Shown here: positions 15,499 to 23,589 of the stretch, piece by piece
How positions within the stretch are numbered: the stretch's first letter is position 1
Layout: each line of letters begins with the position of its first letter
Notes under the pieces: generated by a model
What the model saw: only the letters and a program-made list of their open reading frames with translations
Databases searched by the model: none
What the model was told of the DNA's origin: nothing
From: Roseivivax halotolerans
GTDB taxonomy: Bacteria > Pseudomonadota > Alphaproteobacteria > Rhodobacterales > Rhodobacteraceae
Length of the DNA stretch: 64,000 bases
NCBI RefSeq assembly: GCF_900115815.1
Contig: NZ_FOXV01000001.1
Coordinates: 62,001 to 126,000 of the forward strand
Direction: 5' to 3'
Made by a program: the position numbers and the translations under genes

Positions 15499-16125
15499 CT
15501 AATCGTCAACTTTTCCTGACAAATCCGGCTGTAAATCGAGGCCGCATCCGTGGTTGAGCGCCGCGAGAAAAGGCGCTGGGGTCAGCACGTCGCGCTCGCG
15601 GGCTGGATCGAGACTGAACGGCGTATAGCCGCCAAAGCTCCAGCGCCACGCCGAACCGTCCCAGATCAACAGCGCTTCGCCTCCTGGTCCTTCGCAGAAC
15701 GCGCCCCTCGGCAGATCGAATGGCCGGACCCGGGCCCGCGGCGCGTCGCTCGTCCGTGCCGCATGCAGGAGCATGTCCATGTCGGCGGCGCGCGGCGCAG
15801 GGCCAAGCTCAGGGAAGGCCCGCGCCATTGCGGCGCGGAAGCGAAGAAACGCAACGCGGCGGCATTCCGCGCAAGGACGATGCCCTGCCGCGATCGCCAC
15901 GGCCTCATCGGAAAAGAAAAGCTCGGTATAGCTCTGCTTGGCCATGACCTCGCGATGCCGCTCCTTGAAGTCGAGAACACATGAGATCCACGCCTTCCCG
16001 CGCCAGCGCGCTTTGCCGAGACGCTTGTCCGGCCCGTGCAACCTGCCGCGATTCCCCATCAGCCGACCGCGCGCAGGAGCGGCAACGATCTCGCCCCACG
16101 GCGTCACTCGATTCTGCAGGGTCAC
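15499..16125 (-). CDS. Conserved protein of unknown function with CxxC motif
   Basis: A 208-residue protein that I recognise only as a recurrent alphaproteobacterial hypothetical. Visible features: TPWGEIVAAPARGRLMGNRG at the N-terminus, CVLDFKERHREVMA, YTELFFSDEA, then AAGHRPCAECRR (about 79-90) with a C-x2-C pair next to basic residues, which could bind a metal or mimic an HNH/Ada-like fold. A Trp-rich C-terminal region (IWDGSAWRWSFGGYTPF) follows. No signal peptide or membrane segment. It is upstream of the Nudix gene and may share a transcript. Function not assigned. Confidence 0.65.
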   Translation of the reverse strand: MTLQNRVTPWGEIVAAPARGRLMGNRGRLHGPDKRLGKARWRGKAWISCVLDFKERHREVMAKQSYTELFFSDEAVAIAAGHRPCAECRRVAFLRFRAAMARAFPELGPAPRAADMDMLLHAARTSDAPRARVRPFDLPRGAFCEGPGGEALLIWDGSAWRWSFGGYTPFSLDPARERDVLTPAPFLAALNHGCGLDLQPDLSGKVDD

Positions 16126-16419
16126 CTGGCACCTCCACTCAAAAAGCCGCCCCGGAAGTAAGCTGCGTCAGACGTCCGAGACAGATCTCATCCTCGGCGT
16201 AGCCGACTTGGGACCATGACCGAGGCTCGAATGGCGAAGCGACCGTGGAACCGCTGACCACCTCGCGTGCCTGCCGGCGCGACCCCGGCCCTCTTGATTC
16301 AAAATGAGCCGGTTCTTGTCGAGAGAGACACCCCTGAGAGGAGGCCGCTTAGCCCTTCGTTAGCAAGTCGCATGGTAGCGAACCTTCGGCACGTATTGAA
16401 CGAATACAGGAAGGGCGCC
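16126..16419. other. Divergent promoter region upstream of the che operon
   Basis: About 294 bases between two divergent transcription units; it must contain the start signals of both. A frame continuous with the STAS gene runs through it from 16267, but codon content is atypical and the better start is at 16420. I could not pick a convincing sigma-70 or flagellar-type promoter by eye. Confidence 0.4.
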
Positions 16420-16680
16420 ATGCAGCCACATACCGCAAGCCTGAACGTGGGTGGAATCGGGCAGGCCCATGAGCGGCTTTCCGGCACCCCGATCAATTGG
16501 CCGGAGCCAGACGGCATAGACGCAGCTGGCCTTCAATTGCTGATTTCTGCTGTGCGCTCCGGCCATGCCATACCCGAGCGGATTCTGCTTGCCGACGATG
16601 TGAAGCAGCAGGCAACGCGCCTTTGCATTGGATGGCCTCCTCAACTGCCTGCCAAAACCGTCCCGGAGGCCGCACCATGA
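16420..16680 (+). CDS. Small STAS-domain protein of the chemotaxis operon
   Basis: 86 residues from the ATG at 16420, chosen because an aggaag Shine-Dalgarno sequence stands seven bases ahead and the upstream in-frame extension is not protein-like. The core (INWPEPDGIDAAGLQLLISAVRSG) matches the STAS/anti-anti-sigma fold, where the conserved Ser/Thr of the phosphorylation loop would precede GLQLL; here it is DAAG, so the phosphorylatable residue is missing. Its stop overlaps the cheY start (ATGA). STAS proteins at the head of che operons occur in other proteobacteria; the role is not established. Confidence 0.7.
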   Translation: MQPHTASLNVGGIGQAHERLSGTPINWPEPDGIDAAGLQLLISAVRSGHAIPERILLADDVKQQATRLCIGWPPQLPAKTVPEAAP

Positions 16681-17045
16681 CGCGCACGGTTCTCGTCGTG
16701 GACGATTCTCCATCCGTCAGGCAAATGATGGCAAACACGCTGAAGGGGGCCGGTTTCGTGGTTGTGACGGCCGCCGACGGGCAGGAAGCGCTCGACGTCT
16801 GCGGTCGACTTCGTCCTGATGCAGTGGTCACCGACCAGAACATGCCGCGGCTGGACGGAATCGGCTTTTGCCGCGCGTTCCGGACGACGCCGCAGAACCT
16901 CGGCGTCCCGATCATATTCCTGTCGACGGAAAGCGAAGACGCCATAAAGCAGAAGGCGCGGGCTGCCGGCGCCATCGGCTGGATGATCAAGCCCTTCGAC
17001 CAGGCAAAGCTGCTTGCAGTGATCAACCGGGTGCTCGGCGCATGA
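16677..17045 (+). CDS. cheY: CheY-type single-domain response regulator
   Basis: 122 residues from the ATG at 16677 (four-base overlap with the STAS gene). All receiver-domain residues are present: acidic pair Asp9-Asp10 (VVDDS), phospho-acceptor Asp53 (AVVTDQNMPRLDG), Ser/Thr in IFLSTES (about 83) and Lys105 (MIKPFD). No output domain. It would take phosphate from the adjacent CheA and either act on the motor/target or serve as a phosphate sink. Confidence 0.9.
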   Translation: MTRTVLVVDDSPSVRQMMANTLKGAGFVVVTAADGQEALDVCGRLRPDAVVTDQNMPRLDGIGFCRAFRTTPQNLGVPIIFLSTESEDAIKQKARAAGAIGWMIKPFDQAKLLAVINRVLGA

Positions 17046-18940
17046 CTGACGAAGAGCCGAATGCCATCTTTCGCAACGAGGCGGAAACTCTGGTCGAGAC
17101 ACTAGAAGAGCGATTGCTGCGGTTGGAAGCAACGCCGGGCGACGCCGACCTGATCGATGCAGTCTTCCGCGATCTACATACGCTCAAAGGCTCCGGCGCC
17201 ATGTTCGGGCGGCACGACGTTGCCAATTTCTTGCACGGGTTCGAAACGGCGTTCGAGGCTGTCCGTGAGGGCCGCGCGAAGGTGAACGAGCAGTTGATCG
17301 CGATCAGCTTGGCCGCGAAGGATCACATTGCCAATCTGCTGTCGAAGCCCGGTGCCGATGGCGGCGATGCCATACTCAACCAACTTGCGGTCTATCTGGA
17401 GGGCACCCCGCAAACGCCGCAGGACAGCCGCCTCTGGCACCTAACCTTCAAACTTGCACCGGATACGCTCGCGCTCGGCGGACGGCCAGAAGCGATCATC
17501 GACGACCTCCGCAGTCTCGGCTTCCGCGATATCCGCGCGCTTTTAGGGGATGTCCCGCCGCTTTCGAAGATCGACCCGGAACGTCTCTATATCTCATGGG
17601 AGGCGTGGATCGATCGGGACATCGGCCGTGACGAGATCCTGACGGCCTTTCTGTTCCACGAGGACGGGCTCGAACTCACGTTGGCGCCGCCCATCGAGGA
17701 GGCGACTGCGCGCGATCTCGAGGATCCGAAGCCTGACTCCACACGCAGTCCAGCAAACGGACGCGGCGGCGCGCTCATGCGCGTTCCTGCGGAACGGCTC
17801 GACGAAATGATGGACAGGGTGGGCGAACTGGTGATCGCAGAGGCGAGGCTGCGCGAAGCCGCGGCGCGCATAGGCGAGAGCGGTCTCTCCTCGATCGTCG
17901 AGGACATCAGCCGCCTCACATCCGGCATGCGCGAGACCACGATGTCCGTACGCATGACGCCCATCTCTGCGATTACCGGCCGATTCCGGCGCCTCGCGCA
18001 CGATCTGGCAGGGAAATTGGGGCGGCATTTCGACTTCGTGATCGAAGGAGAAAAGACCGAACTCGACAAGACCGTCGTCGAGCGGCTGGCAGAGCCGCTC
18101 ATGCACATCATTCGAAACGCCGCCGATCACGGCTTGGAGGATCCATCGCTCCGCAGCGCTGCCGGAAAGCCCGCGACTGGGACGATCCGCCTCGAGGCGC
18201 GCTACGCCGGGGCCGAGGTGCTGATCTCTCTGTCGGATGACGGTCGGGGGCTTGATCGCGAAGCGATCCGGATGCGCGCCGTTGAACGCGGGCTCATAGC
18301 CAGCAGCGCCACTTTGTCCGACGAAGAGATCTTCGGCCTGATCTTCGAGCCAGGCTTCTCGACGGCCGCCGAAGTCACGGATCTTTCAGGTCGTGGGGTG
18401 GGCATGGATGTCGTGCGGCGGACCATCGACGAACTGCGCGGCACCGTGGAGGTGTCCAGCGAACCTGGCTATGGCACCTCTGTCAGCCTGCGCCTGCCCT
18501 TGACGCTCGCGATCATCGACGGGCTGCTCGTCGACTTGGCGGGTGAACGGTTTGTCCTGCCGCTTGCGGCAGTGCTGGAGATCGTCGAACTGCCGGCGGA
18601 ACACGGGCATCCAACCAGCCGCAATGCCTTCCTCGACATCCGAGACACGCTGGTGCCCTTCCTGCGTCTGCGCGACCTGCTCGAGAGTCCGGGTGAGCCC
18701 GCCCCGTTCCAGAAGGTCATCGTGGTGTCCAGTGCCGACGGCCGGGTCGGGCTGGTCGTCGACCGGATCATCGGGTCGAACCAGACCGTCATCAAACAGC
18801 TCTCGCCACTGCATTCGGGGCTCAAGCTGTTCTCAGGCGCCACGATCCTCGGCGACGGCGGCGTGGCGCTGATCCTCGACATTCCCCAGCTCGTTCATCG
18901 CGGGCGCTGCCTTGCAGAACGCGCGCAGGAGGCCGCATGA
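17042..18940 (+). CDS. cheA: Chemotaxis histidine kinase CheA
   Basis: 632 residues from the ATG at 17042, which overlaps the cheY stop by four bases. Domain order: HPt/P1 with phospho-acceptor His46 (LHTLKGSGAMFG); a P2-like middle domain (about 131-217) ; the dimerisation helices (RVPAERLDEMMDRVGELVIA, about 245-300); the HATPase core with N box HIIRNAADHGLEDP (about 354-367), G1 SDDGRGLD and G2 GRGVGMDVV; and a C-terminal CheW-like P5 domain (about 495-625). It phosphorylates CheY and CheB in response to receptor signals. Confidence 0.95.
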   Translation: MTDEEPNAIFRNEAETLVETLEERLLRLEATPGDADLIDAVFRDLHTLKGSGAMFGRHDVANFLHGFETAFEAVREGRAKVNEQLIAISLAAKDHIANLLSKPGADGGDAILNQLAVYLEGTPQTPQDSRLWHLTFKLAPDTLALGGRPEAIIDDLRSLGFRDIRALLGDVPPLSKIDPERLYISWEAWIDRDIGRDEILTAFLFHEDGLELTLAPPIEEATARDLEDPKPDSTRSPANGRGGALMRVPAERLDEMMDRVGELVIAEARLREAAARIGESGLSSIVEDISRLTSGMRETTMSVRMTPISAITGRFRRLAHDLAGKLGRHFDFVIEGEKTELDKTVVERLAEPLMHIIRNAADHGLEDPSLRSAAGKPATGTIRLEARYAGAEVLISLSDDGRGLDREAIRMRAVERGLIASSATLSDEEIFGLIFEPGFSTAAEVTDLSGRGVGMDVVRRTIDELRGTVEVSSEPGYGTSVSLRLPLTLAIIDGLLVDLAGERFVLPLAAVLEIVELPAEHGHPTSRNAFLDIRDTLVPFLRLRDLLESPGEPAPFQKVIVVSSADGRVGLVVDRIIGSNQTVIKQLSPLHSGLKLFSGATILGDGGVALILDIPQLVHRGRCLAERAQEAA

Positions 18941-19473
18941 CGATTCATCCCGAAGACACCGACGGCAACGTCGATCTGGTCACCTTCCGGCTCGGCGGAG
19001 AGATCTGCGCCGTACCCGCTTCCCAGCTGCGCGAGGTGCTTGAGCCGGTCGCGATGATGCGCGTTCCCGGTGCGGCGGAGTTCGTCGCGGGTCTCATAAA
19101 CGTACGTGGGACGGTCGTGCCGCTCTCGGACCTGCGCGTGCCTCTCGGGATGCCGCGCGAGCCTGCCGGCGAACACGCTCGGATCATGGTCATGGACATC
19201 CCGGTGTCGGGCCAGTCCTGCGTCGTCGGGATCCTCGCCGATGCCGTGCACGAGGTGACCCGTCTCGACCCCGAGAAATGCGAGCAGGTGCCGACAGTCG
19301 GCGCACGCTGGCCTCAGCGCTTCGTCAGCGCTGTCGGGCGCTGGAAGGGCGATCTCGTCACGCTGCCCGATCTTGCCACGATCTTCGAAGATTTCCTGGA
19401 CGGTTTCGACGGCCGGACAACACTCACTGGCGCCAGGCGCGCCACCAAGATCCAAGAACCGGAGAGAGCCTGA
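18937..19473 (+). CDS. cheW: CheW coupling protein (first copy)
   Basis: 178 residues forming a single CheW domain: [20 protein letters not shown] at the N-terminus, [24 protein letters not shown] in the middle (the classic NVRGxxxPVxDL pattern). It bridges CheA and chemoreceptors. The start overlaps the cheA stop (ATGA). A second CheW-like protein occurs three genes on, so this operon encodes two different couplers. Confidence 0.92.
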   Translation: MTIHPEDTDGNVDLVTFRLGGEICAVPASQLREVLEPVAMMRVPGAAEFVAGLINVRGTVVPLSDLRVPLGMPREPAGEHARIMVMDIPVSGQSCVVGILADAVHEVTRLDPEKCEQVPTVGARWPQRFVSAVGRWKGDLVTLPDLATIFEDFLDGFDGRTTLTGARRATKIQEPERA

Positions 19474-21104
19474 TGCGCTTCACGATCAAGTTGAAACTGA
19501 CCTCGGTCTTCATTGTCCTCATCGGCGGCTCAGCCCTGATAACGCTGATCGCGCTGTCGGACCTCAGCACGTTGAGTGGCCGCCTGAACGCCATCGTGTC
19601 GACCGATGCGGAACGTGTGCGGCTGGCAGGGAACCTCGCAAGCGACCTTGTGCGTAACCAGCGTGACCTTCGGAACCACATCCTTGCGGACGCCACGGCG
19701 GCGAAAAGGGAGATCGAGCAGTCCATCGCTGACCGGCGCGTCGCTCATGACGCGAACTTCGAGAAGTTGAAGACGATCGCGACAGAAGAGGGCCGCCAGG
19801 TGCTCGAAGCGTATCTTGAGCTGCTCACCGCGTTCCGGGAGACGGCCGACCAGGCGATGAAGCTCTCTATCGTGGACAATCAGGCCGAGGCCGTCAGACT
19901 CGCCGAAGAGGATGGCCGTGCGCTCTGGCTGCAATTGGAGGAAAAACTGGAAGCGGTTATCGAGAACAATCGGGTATTGATGACCGAAGCCGGTGACGGC
20001 GCTGCCGAGACCTATATCGAAGCCCGCAACACCATCATCGCCCTGATGGGCATCGCCGCCCTCATCGGCATCGTCGCGGCCACCTGGATCACGCTCAGCA
20101 TTTCGAGGTGGCTCGCGAACGGGGTCAGGCTCGCGCGCCAGGTCGGTGCAGGAGATCTGCGCGAAACTGCCGACCTCCGCGGCAACGACGAGGTCAGCGA
20201 TCTGGTCGGCGCGTTGAACGAGATGGTCGAGAGACTGCGCGGGATCGTGGCCGAGGTTGGCTCCAACGCGGGCAACGTCTCTGCCGGGGCGAGCGAGATG
20301 GCCTCCACGTCGGAACAGCTGAGCCAGGGCGCGACCGAACAGGCGAGCTCTACCGAGGAGGCGTCCAGCTCCATGGAGCAAATGGCCTCGAACATCCGGC
20401 AGACGGCGGAAAACGCCGCGCAGACCGAGGAGATGGCCCGCAAATCCGCAGCCGATGCCGAGGCCTCCGGCACGGCAGTGTCTGACGCGGTCGTCGCAAT
20501 GAAGACCATCGCCGAGCGCATCATGGTCGTTCAGGAGATCGCCCGGCAGACCGATCTTCTCGCGCTGAATGCCGCGGTCGAGGCCGCGCGAGCCGGCGAA
20601 CACGGACGCGGCTTCGCGGTGGTCGCTTCCGAAGTCCGCAAGCTCGCCGAACGCAGCCAGACGGCGGCCGGCGAGATTGGAGCGCTCTCGGGCGATACAG
20701 TGCGCGCCGCGGAGCAGGCGGGCAAGATGCTCGGCGATCTCGTGCCCAACATCGAACGGACGGCGAAGCTTGTGAGCGATATCTCCGGCGCCAGCCAGGA
20801 ACTCGCCACCGGCGCCGACCAGGTCAACATGGCGATACAACAGCTCGACAAGGTCACCCAGGAAAACACGTCCGCCTCTGAGGAGCTGTCCTCTACAGCC
20901 GAAGAACTCGCCTCGCAGGCTGAACAGCTCCGCGCGGCCATCGCCTTTTTCCGGGTGTCCGGCGAGGCCGCCGCCCAGCCTATGCCGGTCGCAGCGCCCG
21001 CAGCGAAGGCGCGAAAGGGAAAGGGCGGCGGCTTCGCCTTCGACCTGTCCACGCTTGAAGACGACCTCGACGCCGATTTCGTCCGCCGCGGCAAGGTCGC
21101 CTGA
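19473..21104 (+). CDS. Methyl-accepting chemotaxis protein
   Basis: 543 residues from the ATG at 19473 (one-base overlap with cheW). First membrane helix at about 9-31, a small periplasmic four-helix ligand domain (about 32-186), second helix about 188-209, HAMP (about 210-260) and a full signalling domain. The hairpin tip is intact ([20 protein letters not shown], about 356-375, then [19 protein letters not shown]). The C-terminus lacks the NWETF-type CheR tether. It is the likely dedicated receptor for this array. The periplasmic domain resembles 4HB_MCP sensors; ligand unknown. Confidence 0.92.
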   Translation: MRFTIKLKLTSVFIVLIGGSALITLIALSDLSTLSGRLNAIVSTDAERVRLAGNLASDLVRNQRDLRNHILADATAAKREIEQSIADRRVAHDANFEKLKTIATEEGRQVLEAYLELLTAFRETADQAMKLSIVDNQAEAVRLAEEDGRALWLQLEEKLEAVIENNRVLMTEAGDGAAETYIEARNTIIALMGIAALIGIVAATWITLSISRWLANGVRLARQVGAGDLRETADLRGNDEVSDLVGALNEMVERLRGIVAEVGSNAGNVSAGASEMASTSEQLSQGATEQASSTEEASSSMEQMASNIRQTAENAAQTEEMARKSAADAEASGTAVSDAVVAMKTIAERIMVVQEIARQTDLLALNAAVEAARAGEHGRGFAVVASEVRKLAERSQTAAGEIGALSGDTVRAAEQAGKMLGDLVPNIERTAKLVSDISGASQELATGADQVNMAIQQLDKVTQENTSASEELSSTAEELASQAEQLRAAIAFFRVSGEAAAQPMPVAAPAAKARKGKGGGFAFDLSTLEDDLDADFVRRGKVA

Positions 21105-21107
21105 GCG

Positions 21108-21614
21108 GTGGATGCCGAAGTGAGCATGGCAGCTTCCGAGAGAACCGGCGTGGTGCTGACTTTCGGCCTTGCGGATGCGCTTTTTGCGCTGCCAGTGGCG
21201 CCTGTCGTGGAAATACTTGACGCGCAGCCAGTTGCACCACTTCCGAATGCGCCGGCGCATCTGCTTGGCCTGATCGACCGGCGCGGTGTCTCGGTTCCGG
21301 TGGTGGATCTGCGGCTGCTGATGGGCATGCCGCCGCGTGCTGACGATCCTGATACGCGGATTGTCGTGCTGCGCCCCGACGCGGAGGAAGCCTCGCACAT
21401 CGTCGGGCTGCGGCTGGATCGCGTGTTCGAGGTGACGGAGCTTGATCATGCAGAAAGTGCGCCGCTGCCCGAGGCAGGTCTGCTCGGTTGGGACGAGGCA
21501 ATGGTCTCGGGCATCGGCCGGCGCAACGGCGCCTTCATCTCCGTCCTTCGCCTGATGGGGCTTTTCGAAGCGAGCCTCAAGCAGGGTGAAACCCCTGTGA
21601 TGTCCGCGACATGA
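21108..21614 (+). CDS. CheW-like coupling protein (second copy)
   Basis: 168 residues with a CheW fold: VVLTFGLADALFALPVAPVV, then HLLGLIDRRGVSVPVVDLRL. The usual NVRG is IDRRG here, so it is diverged from the first CheW and may select another receptor or the soluble protein at 23586. GTG start at 21108; an ATG at 21126 is an alternative. The gene overlaps cheR by four bases. Confidence 0.85.
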   Translation: MDAEVSMAASERTGVVLTFGLADALFALPVAPVVEILDAQPVAPLPNAPAHLLGLIDRRGVSVPVVDLRLLMGMPPRADDPDTRIVVLRPDAEEASHIVGLRLDRVFEVTELDHAESAPLPEAGLLGWDEAMVSGIGRRNGAFISVLRLMGLFEASLKQGETPVMSAT

Positions 21615-22477
21615 GGGATCTTCTGCCCGAAAGAGCCACATCAACGCGGGCGTCCGGGCTGATCGAGCGCTTCCGCTCCATCATGGAGACCCGGACCGGG
21701 ATAAAGCTGCCCGCGTCCAAGGCGCTGATGATCGAGTCGCGGTTCCGCAGGCGCATGACCGAAGGGGGCTACCGCTCGCTGGACGAGTATCTCGAGTTCC
21801 TGCTCGACCAAGGCGGACTGGCGCGGGAGATGCCCGAGATTATCGACGCGCTCACGACGAATAAGACCGATTTCTTTCGCGAGGCGGCGCATTATCGATA
21901 CCTCGTACAGCGGATCGTGCCCGAAAAGCTCGCGAAATCGCGCACGCCCGTCCGCTTCCGTCTCTGGAGCGCCGCGGCCTCCACCGGAGCCGAAGCATGG
22001 TCCGCCGCCATACTCTTGGCCGATGCGGCCCGGAAGGAGCCGCGACTATCCTGGGCAATATACGGGACGGACATTTCCGGCCGGGTGATCGCGATAGCCC
22101 GGAGGGCGATCTACACCGATGCCGAACTCGCTCCCGTTCCACCGGAACTCGCACGCGATTATCTCATGTCGGGAAAGGGGCCACGGGGCGAGACGCTTGG
22201 CCGGATCGTACCGGAAGTACGCGCCCATGTCCGGTTCGAGACGATGAACCTGATGGATCGGCCCTACCCGGTGGAGCACGATCTCGACGTCGTCATGCTG
22301 CGCAACGTTCTCATCTATTTCGAGCCGGAGGTTCAGGCGCGCGTAACGGCGGAATGCAGCCGCCATTTGAAGACCGGCGGCTATCTTATCGTCGGCCATT
22401 CGGAGTCCATGACAGTCGGCCATCTGAATCTGGTGCAGGTCGCACCTGGAATTTTCAGGAAGGAGGACGCTCTCTGA
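21611..22477 (+). CDS. cheR: Chemoreceptor glutamate methyltransferase CheR
   Basis: 288 residues. The N-terminal helical domain includes FRSIMETRTGIKLPASKALMI-like content; the SAM-binding domain has FRLWSAAASTGAEAWSAAIL (about 118-137; CheR motif I region), DIDV-type DISGRVIAIARRAIY, DVVMLRNVLIYFE and the closing GHSESM. It methylates receptor glutamates using SAM. It overlaps both neighbours, in the usual cheR-cheB order. Confidence 0.93.
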   Translation: MRDLLPERATSTRASGLIERFRSIMETRTGIKLPASKALMIESRFRRRMTEGGYRSLDEYLEFLLDQGGLAREMPEIIDALTTNKTDFFREAAHYRYLVQRIVPEKLAKSRTPVRFRLWSAAASTGAEAWSAAILLADAARKEPRLSWAIYGTDISGRVIAIARRAIYTDAELAPVPPELARDYLMSGKGPRGETLGRIVPEVRAHVRFETMNLMDRPYPVEHDLDVVMLRNVLIYFEPEVQARVTAECSRHLKTGGYLIVGHSESMTVGHLNLVQVAPGIFRKEDAL

Positions 22478-23589
22478 TGGCGCCGATCCGCGTCTTCATC
22501 GTCGACGACAGCGCATCCGTCCGGCGCGCGCTCTCGGATCTTCTGGGCGGTGATCCCGGCATTGTTGTCGTGGGCACGGCCACCGATCCGTTCGACGCCG
22601 CATCGAAGATGCGCGCCGAATTGCCCGATGTCCTGCTCCTCGACCTCGAGCTGCCGCGTATGGACGGGCTCACCTTCCTGCGAAAGATCATGGCACAGCA
22701 TCCGCTCCCGGTCGTCATTTGCTCGAGCCACACTGAATCCGGCTCGCGTGCCTCACTGAAAGCGCTGGAGATCGGAGCCTGCGACGTCATCGGGAAACCG
22801 GACCTGTCGACCCGTGCGGCCCGCGAGGAGGCGCAGGTCCTGCTCTGCGACGTCGTGCGCGCCGCCGCCCAGATCCGCAGCCGGACGGGCCCGGGGCGGA
22901 ATGCCGGTCGCGGTGGCAAGACGGCCGGGCCTTTTTCGGCCGGCCCCAAGCTGACGGCGGACGCGATGCTGCCACCGCTGCTGCCAGGACACAGGGCACC
23001 CGCCAATATGCAGAGGATGATCGCCATCGGCGCGTCAACTGGAGGGACCGAGGCGCTGGCGCGTCTCCTGCCCGGACTGGCCCCGGATATGCCCCCGGTG
23101 GTGATCGTGCAGCATATGCCCGAGAAATTCACGACCGCCTTTGCCGCCCGCCTCGACGGCCTGTGTTCGGTCCAGGTGCGCGAGGCGCGGGACGGCGACC
23201 GCGCCGAAGTCGGGACAGTCCTCGTCGCGCCGGGGAACAGGCACCTTCTGGTGCAGCGCCAAGGACGGGGGTACCGGATCGAGATCCGCGAAGGTCCGCA
23301 GGTCTCACGCCACAGGCCCTCAGTCGATGTCCTTTTCCGGTCGGTCGCTTCTGCATCGGGCGGCGCGGCGATCGGGTGCCTCATGACCGGCATGGGGGAC
23401 GACGGCGCGCGCGGTCTCTCCGAGATGCGCGGCGTCGGCGCGCGGACCTTGATCCAGGATGAAGCGAGTTCGGTCGTCTGGGGCATGCCGGGGGAAGCTC
23501 ACAAGCTCGGCGCCGCCGAACAGATCGTGCCGCTTAATCGCTTGGCCGTCGAGCTTCGGCGGCTCAGTTTCGAGAAAGGCGCGGCATGA
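22477..23589 (+). CDS. cheB: Chemotaxis methylesterase/response regulator CheB
   Basis: 370 residues from the ATG at 22477, overlapping the cheR stop. An N-terminal receiver domain has IVDDSASVRRAL and phospho-acceptor Asp in LLLDLELPRMDGL (about 58). A Gly/Arg/Pro linker follows (about 130-175). The C-terminal methylesterase has the catalytic triad regions GASTGGTEAL (Ser), VQHMPEKFT (His) and TGMGDDGARGL (Asp). It demethylates or deamidates receptors and opposes CheR. Its stop overlaps the next start (ATGA). Confidence 0.93.
   Translation: MAPIRVFIVDDSASVRRALSDLLGGDPGIVVVGTATDPFDAASKMRAELPDVLLLDLELPRMDGLTFLRKIMAQHPLPVVICSSHTESGSRASLKALEIGACDVIGKPDLSTRAAREEAQVLLCDVVRAAAQIRSRTGPGRNAGRGGKTAGPFSAGPKLTADAMLPPLLPGHRAPANMQRMIAIGASTGGTEALARLLPGLAPDMPPVVIVQHMPEKFTTAFAARLDGLCSVQVREARDGDRAEVGTVLVAPGNRHLLVQRQGRGYRIEIREGPQVSRHRPSVDVLFRSVASASGGAAIGCLMTGMGDDGARGLSEMRGVGARTLIQDEASSVVWGMPGEAHKLGAAEQIVPLNRLAVELRRLSFEKGAA

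Noticed and set aside
19530-21644. Long minus-strand frame (704 codons) opposite the chemoreceptor gene
   Set aside because: Mirrors the coding strand of the MCP and CheW genes; His/Arg-rich with no recognisable motif.
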